Shown: positions 1 to 8,577 of the stretch, piece after piece
How the letters are laid out: each line of letters starts with the position of its first letter
Numbering within the stretch: the first letter of the stretch is position 1
DNA from: Parahoeflea alexandrii
Lineage (GTDB): Bacteria; Pseudomonadota; Alphaproteobacteria; Rhizobiales; Rhizobiaceae
Assembly (NCBI RefSeq): GCF_027214025.1
Contig: NZ_JAPWHB010000009.1
Coordinates: forward strand, 1 to 64,000
Direction of reading: 5' to 3'
DNA length: 64,000 nt
Translations under genes and position numbers: made by a program
The notes under the pieces: model-generated
The model's database searches: none
Told to the model about the DNA's origin: nothing
Seen by the model: the letters and a program-made list of their open reading frames with translations, nothing else

Positions 1-84
1 AAGGCCTACATCAAATGGGAATGCCAGGATGCATGATCACCCCATCCGGGAATTTCCAGACAACAGGTTGCTCAATCCCTGATA

Positions 85-903
85 ATGTCATTTGTTCTGC
101 TGCTCTTTGCGCTGGCGCTCTCCGCGATAAGATGGGTCCTGGTGTGCAATCTTACCGGAATCGGACTCAGCATATTGATGTCCGGAGCGATTGTCCTGAT
201 CGGGCATTTCTTCAATCAGCTCCTTCCAACCTCTTTCGGTGGCGACGCAATGCGTGGCTGGTGTCTGTGGCGTCAGGGAACGACGTTGAAGATGGCTTTC
301 GCAAGCGTTCTCCTCGACCGGCTATTCGGTTTGACAGCACTCTTGCTTCTTGTAATCGGTGGACTGCCGCTATTGGCCATCCGTTTGGAGACAAACCTGC
401 CGTTCGTTCTGGCCGGAGGACTCGTTGTCTCCGGAGCATTTGGGCTATTCCTGTTGCTGAATCTGCACGTTGCTCCATTAGCGCTTCGGCGCCGACGCTT
501 TTGGTCGCTGTTTGAGAGACTGTCCCGTCATGCACGACGAATTTTGGGCTCACCAAGTAAGATAGCAATCATCATGGCCCTGTCTCTGGCGGTTCACGCA
601 AGTGCTCTTTACACAACAGCCCTTTTGTCAAATGCGCTTGGTGCGCCGCTTACGATGACCGACGCCCTGCTCATTGTGCCATCCGTCCTCGTGTTGTCCG
701 CGTTGCCGATTTCCATTGGCGGTTGGGGCGTACGCGAAGCGGGCCTTGCCGGCGGTTTCGCGCTCATCGGACTGGATCCTGGCATCGCGGTTACAACGTC
801 CATTCTCTTCGGAACCGTCAACATCCTGGGAGGCGTCATCGGCGGCCTGGTCTTTCTCGCCATGGGCCGTCCCGGGCCGGTTACGTCCGAGGACGCTTCC
901 TGA
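85..903 (+). CDS. Flippase-like membrane protein (LPG_synthase_TM / YbhN family), possibly N-truncated
   Basis: Integral membrane protein of 272 residues with about seven hydrophobic helices. The early segment FFNQLLPTSFGGDAMRG and the late segment PISIGGWGVREAG match the two conserved stretches of the lysylphosphatidylglycerol synthase transmembrane/flippase-like family, members of which are linked to lipid or glycan transport and often lie in polysaccharide loci. The reading frame starts directly in what is normally the second helix, so about 40 residues expected at the N-terminus are absent. An in-frame stop lies at 34-36 and I see no good ribosome site before 85. The gene may therefore be shortened or frameshifted near the window edge. 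It converges on the methyltransferase gene, overlapping it by 23 bp. The family call is fairly safe; the substrate is unknown. Confidence 0.72.
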   Translation: MSFVLLLFALALSAIRWVLVCNLTGIGLSILMSGAIVLIGHFFNQLLPTSFGGDAMRGWCLWRQGTTLKMAFASVLLDRLFGLTALLLLVIGGLPLLAIRLETNLPFVLAGGLVVSGAFGLFLLLNLHVAPLALRRRRFWSLFERLSRHARRILGSPSKIAIIMALSLAVHASALYTTALLSNALGAPLTMTDALLIVPSVLVLSALPISIGGWGVREAGLAGGFALIGLDPGIAVTTSILFGTVNILGGVIGGLVFLAMGRPGPVTSEDAS

Positions 904-1693
904 GCGCATAATAGACTAGGCATTCGCCCTCGTCCCTCACAGCCCGGTCCACGGCGCCAGCCAGCAAAGTCTCAATCACCGGCGCGGTAAGCGGACGCAA
1001 TCCCGGCAAGAGAAGCCACCGCCTGAACAGTTTCTTTGCGATCAACGCAGGCAGCGCCAGGGGGGTCAGCAGGTCATACAGCGTCGAAATGTTCCTGGGA
1101 ACATACGGGCGTTCAACCTCAACCTCGAACCCGGCCTGCTCGAACATCTGCCGCCACTCGGCCAACGTATGAACATTATAGTGTTTCCAGAAACGGTTAT
1201 AGAATTTTCCATATCGTTTCGCCTGCTCCCGAAGACCGATGGCAGCGAGGAAACGTGCAATGAAGGTCGCGCGCTCAAGCTTGTCCGTTGGTATGGTGAT
1301 GTAGAAGCGAGCGGTGTCGCTCATAAGCCGATGCACCTCCTTCAATACCGGCATGAGATCGGGAATGTGCTCCAGCACACTGTTTGAGAAGACGGTGTTG
1401 TAGGCGCCGTCCGGCTTTGGAATATCGTCGCCAAAACAAACAATCAGTTCATCATATTTGTCGAGACCTTTGGCACGCTCCACTTCACTGGCATCCGGAT
1501 CAATGCCAGTCTCAATCCTGTCGGCAAACAGAATGTCTGCGAAGATTCCATCACCACAGCCGATGTCCAGGATGGGTGAAGGCCATTCCTTGCCGACGTG
1601 CAGGCCACACTCTATGGAGCGCTCCAATGCAAGGGCCGCCGGCGCGATCTTCAGATACTGCTTCAAAAAATCATTGTGAAACCGCACGATCAT
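881..1693 (-). CDS. Class I SAM-dependent methyltransferase
   Basis: Soluble 270-residue protein. The SAM-binding motif I is visible as DIGCGDG near residue 43, followed by an acidic end of strand 2 (GIDPDAS) and a motif-IV-like FSNSVLEHIPD segment. This is the Methyltransf_11 type. The C-terminal 80 residues carry a hydrophobic patch (TPLALPALIAKKLF), which may associate with membrane. The gene begins inside the 3' end of the upstream membrane-protein gene (23-bp overlap), so the two are probably translated together. From context it probably methylates a sugar or lipid-linked glycan intermediate, but the substrate cannot be read from sequence. The start has a purine-rich GGAAAGGA just upstream. 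Confidence 0.8.
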   Translation of the reverse strand: MIVRFHNDFLKQYLKIAPAALALERSIECGLHVGKEWPSPILDIGCGDGIFADILFADRIETGIDPDASEVERAKGLDKYDELIVCFGDDIPKPDGAYNTVFSNSVLEHIPDLMPVLKEVHRLMSDTARFYITIPTDKLERATFIARFLAAIGLREQAKRYGKFYNRFWKHYNVHTLAEWRQMFEQAGFEVEVERPYVPRNISTLYDLLTPLALPALIAKKLFRRWLLLPGLRPLTAPVIETLLAGAVDRAVRDEGECLVYYALRKRPRT

Positions 1694-3530
1694 TCCTTTC
1701 CGGGGCGTAAACCACGTATGTTGAGTTCTGGAACACCGGCGTGAAATCCTCCGGGGATTTCAGCAAGTCGGTTTTCCGCAATAGCAGGTATTTGTAACTG
1801 TATATCCGATCAGCGCCCTCCTGTCGGACCCTCTCGATCCTCTCAACGAAGTCGGGGGCGACTTGTCCGCTTGCGAACAGGTCTGGGATCGCTGCATTGT
1901 AATTCTGGTAAATCAACAGCTGGTAGAAACCCACCGCCTGAAAGGCATCCTGGTCGTAAAGGGTTTTCATCGGGCCGTAGAGGTAGTCGTAAAATGCCGC
2001 GATCTGATCCTTCGTCGCATTCAGGATCGGCTCGATAATGTCCCGATTGTTGGCGATGAGATCAACTACGTGGAAATAACGCTTCATGAGTTCGTCAAAT
2101 GGCAACGCAGTCATCCCATACAGACCGACAAAAGCCGTTGCATCCGTGTAAAAATCGATCAGCGTGGTGTCATCGATATTCCCGGAAGCCACGACATCAC
2201 CAGACTTCGTATGTGCCGCCACCCACGATATTGCCTCATATCGATCACGTTCGAGAAACCCATACCACTTTTGCGGATCGTAAGGCCTGTTCATCTCGGA
2301 TAAACCGATAAAGCCAACAATCAGCACAATGCTTGCCGGTATCTGCCAATACCACACGCGCTGCCTTGTCGATGCCGTGAACCTCTTTTCAAGTGCTCGT
2401 CCCACGATGCTCCACACCCACGCGGCCGCGGAAATGCACAAGGCGATACACAGGACGAGCGCAATCATCGTTGCTCCGCGCAACCAAAGCCGATCACCGA
2501 GCGTGACGCTGGTGCTCAACAGACCTATCAACATCGAGCCGAACAGGATCGACTTCAGCAGGACTTCTCTTGTGCCCCATTTGTATCCAATACGACCGAT
2601 CAGGATGGGAATGAGCAGAACAAGGAAATTCCAGTTGATGTTGACGCCAATGAAACTGCCATGTCCGAGCTGGGCGCCCAGTTCGGTGTGGTAAAACCGG
2701 TAGAACGCCAACTGCTGCCATGCCAGCCCGACCAGTAGCGCAAGGGCGGCGGCCAGAAGCGGGAAATGAATGCGCCGCTGCCAGACGAGCACGAGCAGGA
2801 ACGCAAGACCTACGCCCGCTCCAATATTCGCTCCCACAGCGATACTTGACGCAGATGTCAATGCGAGCAGTGCGCCCGCTACAAGGTACCGCGCGACGGT
2901 TGGTTTCTCCAGAAGAGCCAGGAGGGAGGCAATGGCAAGAAGGCCAAAGCTCCAGAACAGCGTCGGGCTCACCAAGCGCACGACATTGGCCTCGAAACGC
3001 CAAATATACTCGAAATTGGTGTAAATGGTGCCGGAGAACAGGCTCCACGAAAATGCATCAGAAACAAAGATGATGAGCCCGGCCAGCGCCAATGACGACG
3101 CGATGCCGAAGCGGTGATGCAGGATCTGCTGGAGAGCCACGAGCGCGGCGAACGCAAGCAGAGCCGTCTGGACCACCATCAATCCACCGAGAGACGCTGC
3201 TCGGTTGGGTGCGACCAACACTATCGCCTCGTAGATCAAGTGATCAACGATCAGTCCCGCTACATAGGTGCAGGCCAGTGGATTGCCACTTGCGTCGGGT
3301 TCATTTTCGTCCGCAGGGCTACGGCATGCGCTGGCGCCGCGCTTGAGCAGGCTGAAATAGAGATAATTGTCATTCAGGTCGGTGCTGTGGCCGGCGATGG
3401 GTACGCCGACACGGGTCTCATCAGACGACACACTCCGGCGCAGCATGTTCTGGTGGGCGATCAAAGCAATCATCATGGCGGCAAGCGCGTAAACGACGAT
3501 GGAGCGCCATGTGGAGCCGCTATTGGTCAT
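1671..3530 (-). CDS. Polytopic membrane protein, GT-C glycosyltransferase-like
   Basis: 619 residues counted from ATG at 3530. A longer frame reaching 3803 would run into gmd and is rejected. The first helix (about residues 11-28) is followed by an extracytoplasmic loop with acidic motifs (SSDET, STDLNDN), then about ten further hydrophobic helices, and a soluble C-terminal region of about 180 residues containing GDVVASGNIDDT. This layout, an acidic first loop, many helices and a C-terminal extracytoplasmic domain, resembles GT-C enzymes that use polyprenyl-phosphate sugars, but I recognise no specific family. It lies between gmd (26-bp gap) and the methyltransferase (overlap), so it belongs to the same transcription unit. 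An O-antigen-ligase-like or unknown membrane role is also possible. Confidence 0.6.
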   Translation of the reverse strand: MTNSGSTWRSIVVYALAAMMIALIAHQNMLRRSVSSDETRVGVPIAGHSTDLNDNYLYFSLLKRGASACRSPADENEPDASGNPLACTYVAGLIVDHLIYEAIVLVAPNRAASLGGLMVVQTALLAFAALVALQQILHHRFGIASSLALAGLIIFVSDAFSWSLFSGTIYTNFEYIWRFEANVVRLVSPTLFWSFGLLAIASLLALLEKPTVARYLVAGALLALTSASSIAVGANIGAGVGLAFLLVLVWQRRIHFPLLAAALALLVGLAWQQLAFYRFYHTELGAQLGHGSFIGVNINWNFLVLLIPILIGRIGYKWGTREVLLKSILFGSMLIGLLSTSVTLGDRLWLRGATMIALVLCIALCISAAAWVWSIVGRALEKRFTASTRQRVWYWQIPASIVLIVGFIGLSEMNRPYDPQKWYGFLERDRYEAISWVAAHTKSGDVVASGNIDDTTLIDFYTDATAFVGLYGMTALPFDELMKRYFHVVDLIANNRDIIEPILNATKDQIAAFYDYLYGPMKTLYDQDAFQAVGFYQLLIYQNYNAAIPDLFASGQVAPDFVERIERVRQEGADRIYSYKYLLLRKTDLLKSPEDFTPVFQNSTYVVYAPERNDRAVSQ

Positions 3531-3556
3531 TGCCACTGTCCCGGGTTCAATCGACG

Positions 3557-4630
3557 TTACAGGTGCTCGATTCGCGACTCCAGCTCGCCCAACTGGAGCC
3601 TGCGCCGATCGGAATCGACCATTTGCCGAACCATGTCTTCGAACGACGTCTTGGGTTCCCACCCCAATACACGTTTTGCCTTGCTTGCATCGCCGAGCAG
3701 GTAGTCGACCTCCAATGGACGGAAATACTCCGCCGAGACCTCGACCAGGGTGCGGCCGCTTTCCCGGCAGATTCCCTTCTCTTCTACGCCACTGCCAACC
3801 CAATCGATTTTTCGGCCGCAGTGTTCAAAGGCCAGCTGGGTGAATTCGCGCACTGTCTGTGTCTTGCCGGTGGCAAGCACGTAGTCGTCGGGTTGATCCT
3901 GCTGCAACATCAACCACATGCCTTCCACGTAGTCACGCGCATGTCCCCAGTCCCGGCTGGCGTCGAGATTGCCCAGATAGAGAACCTCCTGTTTGCCTTC
4001 ATCAATGGCAGCCACGGCCCGCGTGATCTTCCGGGTAACGAATGTCTCACCTCTGATGGGGCTTTCGTGGTTGAACAGAATCCCGTTCGAGGCGTGGATT
4101 CCGTAAGCCTCCCGGTAATTCGCGGTGATCCAGTAGGCATAGAGCTTTGCGACAGCGTAGGGGCTGCGTGGCTCGAAAGGCGTCGTCTCGGTCTGCGGCC
4201 TTTGGGGAGAGTTTCCAAACAATTCCGAGGTTGATGCCTGATAGAACCGCGTGCGCTCGTTGAGTTTCAGGATCTGGATCGCCTCAAGCAATCTCAGCGT
4301 GCCGAGCGCATCGGAATTGGCGGTGTATTCCGGCGTTTCGAAGCTTACATGCACATGGCTTTGTGCCGCGAGATTGTAAATTTCGTCCGGTTGAACTTGC
4401 TGGACAACCCGCAACAGGCTCAATGCATCCGTCATGTCTGCGAAATGCAGAAAAAGCCGGGCGTCTGGGTCGTGACGATCCTTGTAGAGCGGATCGATAC
4501 GGCCTGTATTGAAGGAAGACGAGCGGCGCTTGACCCCGTGAATGACATAGCCTTTGTCCAACAGGAACTTGGTCAGATATGCACCATCCTGTCCCGTAAT
4601 TCCGGTTATCAAGGCAGTTTTACGAGACAT
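3557..4630 (-). CDS. gmd: GDP-mannose 4,6-dehydratase
   Basis: Converts GDP-D-mannose to GDP-4-dehydro-6-deoxy-D-mannose, the entry step to GDP-fucose, GDP-rhamnose or GDP-perosamine. It is a 357-residue extended SDR. The NAD(P)-binding GITGQDG lies at residues 10-16. ADMTD, the catalytic TSELFG segment, the YAVAK (Tyr-x-x-x-Lys) pair and the GMD-typical [16 protein letters not shown] segment are all visible. Length is usual for the family. It heads a minus-strand unit with the membrane protein and methyltransferase behind it. No GDP-fucose synthase or perosamine aminotransferase sits directly beside it, so the final GDP-sugar is unclear. Confidence 0.95.
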   Translation of the reverse strand: MSRKTALITGITGQDGAYLTKFLLDKGYVIHGVKRRSSSFNTGRIDPLYKDRHDPDARLFLHFADMTDALSLLRVVQQVQPDEIYNLAAQSHVHVSFETPEYTANSDALGTLRLLEAIQILKLNERTRFYQASTSELFGNSPQRPQTETTPFEPRSPYAVAKLYAYWITANYREAYGIHASNGILFNHESPIRGETFVTRKITRAVAAIDEGKQEVLYLGNLDASRDWGHARDYVEGMWLMLQQDQPDDYVLATGKTQTVREFTQLAFEHCGRKIDWVGSGVEEKGICRESGRTLVEVSAEYFRPLEVDYLLGDASKAKRVLGWEPKTSFEDMVRQMVDSDRRRLQLGELESRIEHL

Positions 4631-4831
4631 CGGTCACTCTTTCGGCAATTGAGGCAGGCACTATTGATCGAGGTATTTGAGTACGCCGGGTTCATACAGT
4701 CTCGACACGACCGAGTCCAATAAATGTTGCCTCGCTCACACGAGGTCATCGACACCTTCCAATCCTACAAAACCGTCCGCTTAGACTGGTCCGGCCATCC
4801 AACGCCAACGCAAATCGGACGGAGGGACCAG

Positions 4832-5241
4832 ATGTCCAATCCCGCGAGGACATCGTCAAGGGATCGACGAACCGTAATTTCGGTACCGTCTTTGCAATCT
4901 TCTTCAGATTGATCGCCTCCTACGGTATCTACGCATCCACCCCGCACCGGCACTACTGGCTGGGCGCGGCGATTGTCATGGCTGGCATCACCATCGTTGC
5001 CCCCGGACTGCTCACGTACCCGAACCGGATGTGGGGCAAGCTCGGTGTGCTGATGTCTAAGGTCATCAGCCCGGTCGTCATGGGGCTGCTTTTCTACGTG
5101 ATCATAACGCCGATCGCCGTGTTCATGCGGCTGATCGGCAAGGACCTGCTGAGCCTGAAATGGCATCCCGAAGCCAAGAGCTACTGGATCGAACGCGATC
5201 CGCCCGGCACCGCCGCTGAATCCTTGCGCAATAAATTCTAA
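4832..5241 (+). pseudogene. SxtJ-like small membrane protein, frameshifted near its start
   Basis: The downstream frame encodes EDIVKGSTNRNFG, two helices, SPVVMGLLFYVIITPIAV, GKDLL and the terminal SLRNKF, all features of the SxtJ membrane protein family that accompanies carbamoyltransferases and DUF5989 proteins. The well-placed ATG at 4832 has GGAGGGA just upstream and reads Met-Ser-Asn-Pro-Ala, but it is in another frame from the conserved part. Restoring one base near 4843-4846 would join them. No acceptable start exists in the conserved frame; the first ATG there is 4907-4909, inside the conserved region. I call it a probable pseudogene by a single-base deletion. The usual partner carbamoyltransferase is not present upstream (4631-4831 shows no recognisable gene). 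Confidence 0.7.
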
Positions 5242-5257
5242 TCGACAGGTGTAGACA

Positions 5258-5409
5258 ATGCTTTCGTTTATCCGCGAGTTCTGGCGTTCCTGAAGCATCG
5301 CAAGAAATACTGGCTTCTGCCGATCCTGATTGCGATGGCCGTGTTCAGCGGCCTGATCGTTCTGACAAAGGGCAGCGCCATGGCGCCGTTCATTTACACC
5401 CTGTTCTAG
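5258..5409 (+). pseudogene. DUF5989 family small membrane protein, frameshifted
   Basis: Starts 16 bases after the SxtJ-like gene and reads Met-Leu-Ser-Phe-Ile-Arg-Glu-Phe-Trp, then hits a stop at 5291-5293. In the next frame the sequence continues as FLKHRKKYWLLPILIAMAVF and ends with FIYTLF at 5407-5409. This is the full DUF5989 pattern, a protein of about 50 residues with one helix. One missing base around 5286 (CGTTC where CGGTTC is expected) explains the break. It pairs with SxtJ in intact operons of other bacteria, so two adjacent genes carry independent single-base lesions. Confidence 0.8.
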
Positions 5410-5519
5410 CAACAGGCTCTTGGGGCGATGGCCAGGATCGAGCCGGGTCACGCCGAAAGCAGAACCGAAAATCCTGACCTCGCGGGCAGGATCGGGATGA
5501 AGGTGACATCCGGGTACTA

Positions 5520-5530
5520 AAGCGCGTCGC
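5520..5530 (+). repeat. Left terminal inverted repeat of IS630-like element
   Basis: AAGCGCGTCGC, matching the reverse complement of the right end at 10 of 11 bases and preceded by the TA target dinucleotide. Confidence 0.85.
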
Positions 5531-5600
5531 GACTATTCAGATTCGGGATTCCCTGACTGATTGATTTGTGATTCACTTTGGCCATGGAAGGAGAACCGCC

Positions 5601-6469
5601 ATGGGCAAGCCGCATCCGGTCGAGTTGCGTGCGCGTGTCGTTGGATTTGTAGAAGAAGGCAACAGCCATCGGGAAGCGGCTCGGCATTTCCGGGTGTCGC
5701 CGAGATTTGTCAACAACATGATGATCGTGCATCGGGCCACCGGCTCGCTTGCGCCTCAAAGGCAAGGCCATCCGCCTGGATGGCAAGCTAACACCGCATG
5801 GCGATTGGATTGGAGCCCGTGTCACCCAGAATGGTGAAGTGACGCTCGATGAACTCTGCGTCGAACTCGCCGGGCGTGGCGTTGGCGTGCACCGCTTGAC
5901 GGTCGGCCGGTTTCTCAACCGGCTTGGGCTGAGCCATAAAAAAGTATCAAGGCAAGCGAACAGTTGCAGCCGGAGATCGCCCATGCCCGTGATCTCTGGA
6001 TCAGGCGACGCCAGCGTTTCTTCAACGAGGCATTGGCGCGGCTGTTTTTTATCGATGGTGAGGCGGATCAGCAATCGATCCAGTGAATTGATAGCCAGCC
6101 GAACGCAACCATCACCAAGCTGACCAAACGCACCGGATGGTCTGCCAAAGGGCAGCGCTTCAGCGCCGGTTTGCGCAGTCACGGGTTGACCGCGCCATAG
6201 ATCGTCAACGCGTCGATGAACGGCCGCATCTTCGAGACCTGGGTCGAGAAGATGGTTCGGCCAAAGGCGCATGGCTTCTCTTCCTGCCGCCCTACAGCCC
6301 CGATCTCAATCCCATCGAGATGGCCTTCTCAAAGCTCAAGGCGCTGCTGCGAAAACACGCTGCACGCAGCTTCGATGCCATCAGCATGGCGCTCGGAGAA
6401 ATCGTTAGCCTATCCTCTGTCGCTGAATGCCGAAATTTCTTCAAGGCTGCAGGCTATGAGACAGAATAA
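5601..6469 (+). pseudogene. IS630 family transposase, multiply frameshifted
   Basis: Three frames together make one IS630 transposase. The first piece (from ATG 5601, MGKPHPVELRARVVGFVEEG) is the helix-turn-helix N-terminus. The second (about 5749-5945) carries LTPHGDWIGARVTQNGEVTL, up to GLSHKK. After a frame change, EQLQPEIAHARDLWIRRRQR leads to FFIDGEADQQ and a stop, where the catalytic FIDET is lost. The last piece (about 6270-6469) has LPPYSPDLNPIEMAFSKLK and ends KAAGYETE. At least two frameshifts, an internal stop and a deletion in the catalytic core mean it cannot make active transposase. Confidence 0.88.
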
Positions 6470-6470
6470 T

Positions 6471-6481
6471 GCGACACGCTT
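6471..6481 (-). repeat. Right terminal inverted repeat of IS630-like element
   Basis: GCGACACGCTT followed by the TA target dinucleotide; inverted copy of the left end with one mismatch. Confidence 0.85.
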
Positions 6482-6484
6482 TAG

Positions 6485-6651
6485 GGATCCCTCTCCTGGC
6501 AAAACACAGCCCTGCTGCGTGACACACTACCGAAAGGCAGAATACGTACATCCTCGTATTCGAGGCCGTTCGCATCCCAGTGCACGCTGGGCTTAAAGGT
6601 GGGGAGAGCTTCCTTGCCGTCAGCCTTCAGATCCCGGAGCCGAAACCGCTC
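6485..6651 (-). other. Possible gene fragment cut by the IS630 element
   Basis: The frame of the cytidylyltransferase stays open past its stop codon down to a TAA at the IS edge. It encodes a peptide that looks protein-like (RDLKADGKEALPTFKPSV, then HWDANGLEYEDVRILPFG). It has no convincing start codon. It may be the start of a further operon gene that was cut by the IS insertion, or chance coding in high-GC DNA. I do not recognise a family. Confidence 0.25.
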
Positions 6652-7569
6652 TCAGGTCGATGCATATTGTTCCAGAGCGCCGGCGATCAGACCGACTTCC
6701 CTGTAGCAGCGATGGGTCATCTCACGATCGCCGCTGGCGAAGGCCTCGTGCCCCAGCCGGCACAGTTCGATGATGTCGGCGTTCATGTCGCGGATGATGC
6801 CGGGGGAATTCCAGAAGGCGTGTGCCACCGGCGGCCGCTCGAGCCTGGCGCTTGCCGCTGCAACCTCGGGGTCGGTCTCTATCAGGGAGAGCACATCGGC
6901 GATCTGGATCACGCCGCCGGGCTTGTAGAGCCGGTCATAGACAAGCTTGAGGAAATCGAAATCCTCGGGAAAATCCAGCGACCAGTGGTGCCGCGACAGG
7001 TCGGGATCGTGGGTGTAATTGTCGATCCGGCAGGAGCCCGGGTGCAGGCTGAGATAGCTGAAGGCGTGGATGCGCTGCGACGGAGCCAGCGCATTGGCGT
7101 GCGCCAGAAGTACCGCGTCCCTGGTGATGACGTTGACATCCAGCCCTTCCGGGAAGGTCGGCGGATCGTAATTGTTGAGATAGTCGCAGCCGCTTTCGAA
7201 GAACCGGTCGATGGCTGCGCCGAGCATCATCGGATCAAGCAGCGGACAATCGCCGCCGACATAGACAATGATGTCGGCCTGGCATTCCTCGATGGCCTGG
7301 ACGATGCGATCGAGCACGAATTCGGGATGTCCACGGACGACCGGAACGCCTGCGCCAGCGCCCAGTTCCGCAAGCGGATCGTCCTTTTCAAGATCGGTGG
7401 TGACCAGCGCCACTTCGTCGACGCCGGGGATCTGGCGGGCTATGTCGATCGCGTGTTCGACGACCGGCTTGCCGGAGAGCTGAAACAGCGATTTTCCCGG
7501 CACCCGCGTGGATCCCATCCGGGCAATGACCATGGCCACGACTTTCAGGCCTTCACGCTCTCGAGACAT
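6652..7569 (-). CDS. SpsF-type cytidylyltransferase with C-terminal extension
   Basis: Predicted to activate a sugar acid as its CMP-linked form, as CMP-Kdo and CMP-nonulosonate synthetases do. The N-terminal motif AMVIARMGSTRVPGKSL is the signature of the SpsF/CTP_transf_3 group, followed by PVVEHAIDIAR, VYVGGDCPLLDP and FPEGLDVNVI. At 305 residues it is about 50 longer than the second copy at 26270-27031; the additional C-terminal helices are of unknown role. The start is set at ATG 7569 because GGGAGG lies six bases upstream; the in-frame ATG at 7575 would leave no spacing. It is the last intact gene of the long minus-strand unit before the IS scar. Confidence 0.82.
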   Translation of the reverse strand: MSREREGLKVVAMVIARMGSTRVPGKSLFQLSGKPVVEHAIDIARQIPGVDEVALVTTDLEKDDPLAELGAGAGVPVVRGHPEFVLDRIVQAIEECQADIIVYVGGDCPLLDPMMLGAAIDRFFESGCDYLNNYDPPTFPEGLDVNVITRDAVLLAHANALAPSQRIHAFSYLSLHPGSCRIDNYTHDPDLSRHHWSLDFPEDFDFLKLVYDRLYKPGGVIQIADVLSLIETDPEVAAASARLERPPVAHAFWNSPGIIRDMNADIIELCRLGHEAFASGDREMTHRCYREVGLIAGALEQYAST

Positions 7570-7599
7570 GACCATCCTCCCTTTCACCGCCGGTCGGGT

Positions 7600-8574
7600 T
7601 CAATCCGCCGGGATCCATATGTCCAGCGGCTGGCTCGCCAGGCTTTCGCAGATCGCCTGGGTGGCGACGGCATCGTCTATCGTTGCAGGCAGCGGCGCAC
7701 CGGTATCGAGGAAATCGCCGATCGCAGTATAAACATCACCAAGCGCGGTCGATAAAGCCGTGGGGCCCGATCCGACCGGCAATTGCTCGAAATAACCCGG
7801 GAAAACCGGATCCGGGCGCACCTCGAAGCGCTCCAGTTGCATGCCGGACTGGGAATAGCGGTAGCGGCCCTTTTCGAACAGAAGGTCGATCTCGAAGATC
7901 GAGAACAGCCGCTCGTCGCCGACAAGCAACTCGATGTCGACGTCGTTGAACCGCACGGTGCCGGCAACGCTCGGATCAACCTCGGTGAAATCGAAAGTCT
8001 TGCGCCGGGCGATGCCGGCCTGCACCTCGCCGAAGAGAAACCGCAACAGATCGATGGCGTGCGAACCGTTGTGGCGGATCCCCTTGGAATACCAGACAGC
8101 GCCCGACAGCGGCTTGCCCAGAGCGCCGGAAACCATCTCGGACCGCAACTGGCGGACGCTCTGCTCGAAGCGCCGCTGATAGTTGACCATCAGCGTCTTG
8201 CCGGCGGCCTTGTAGCCTCCCGCGATGCTGCGGGCCTGCGCGATATCCTGGGTCAGCGGCTTCTCGCACAGCACCAGGCCTGTGTCATGGCGGAGCATAT
8301 GTTCGAGATAGGTCGCGTGATGCGGGTCGGGAACTGCAATGACCGCGACGTCGAACGACCGCCCCATGACTTCATCCAACGTGGCCGCCACCGGCACGTC
8401 CCAAACTGCGCCCATGCGGCGCGCACGCTCCGTGTCGAGATCGAACAATGCCCCGCACTCAAAGCGGGGTTCGGCCTGAATGGCATGCAGATGGGTGAGG
8501 ATTTGCTTAGAGGCGGGAGTGTCATATCCGCCGGCAATGTTACCGGCGCCGATAACCACGACGGAATAAGTCAT
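7600..8574 (-). CDS. Gfo/Idh/MocA family oxidoreductase (copy 1)
   Basis: NAD(P)-dependent sugar dehydrogenase family protein of 324 residues. The Rossmann motif VIGAGNIAGG is at residues 7-16, the family CEKP motif is present (VLCEKPLTQ), and the C-terminal HNGSHAIDLLRFLFGE carries the His-Asp pair that usually sits in the active site. It is 3 bases downstream of the aldo/keto reductase stop, so the two are coupled. Substrate is not readable; in this locus a UDP- or CMP-linked sugar or a free sugar intermediate is likely. It is one of five members of the family in 25 kb. Confidence 0.85.
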   Translation of the reverse strand: MTYSVVVIGAGNIAGGYDTPASKQILTHLHAIQAEPRFECGALFDLDTERARRMGAVWDVPVAATLDEVMGRSFDVAVIAVPDPHHATYLEHMLRHDTGLVLCEKPLTQDIAQARSIAGGYKAAGKTLMVNYQRRFEQSVRQLRSEMVSGALGKPLSGAVWYSKGIRHNGSHAIDLLRFLFGEVQAGIARRKTFDFTEVDPSVAGTVRFNDVDIELLVGDERLFSIFEIDLLFEKGRYRYSQSGMQLERFEVRPDPVFPGYFEQLPVGSGPTALSTALGDVYTAIGDFLDTGAPLPATIDDAVATQAICESLASQPLDIWIPAD

Positions 8575-8577
8575 TCT

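Larger units (their letters stand above)
5518..6483 (+). mobile_element. Decayed IS630-family insertion sequence
   Basis: An element of about 0.96 kb with matching ends. The left end AAGCGCGTCGC (5520-5530) and right end GCGACACGCTT (6471-6481) form an 11-bp terminal inverted repeat with one mismatch. Both ends are flanked by TA (5518-5519 and 6482-6483), the target duplication expected of IS630/mariner-type elements. The interior holds a broken transposase reading along the plus strand. It lies between the broken SxtJ/DUF5989 pair and the cytidylyltransferase gene, and is likely linked to loss of genes there. Confidence 0.85.

Noticed and set aside
15-515. Plus-strand frame at the left edge
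   Set aside because: Overlaps the flippase-like gene in another phase and has no protein features.
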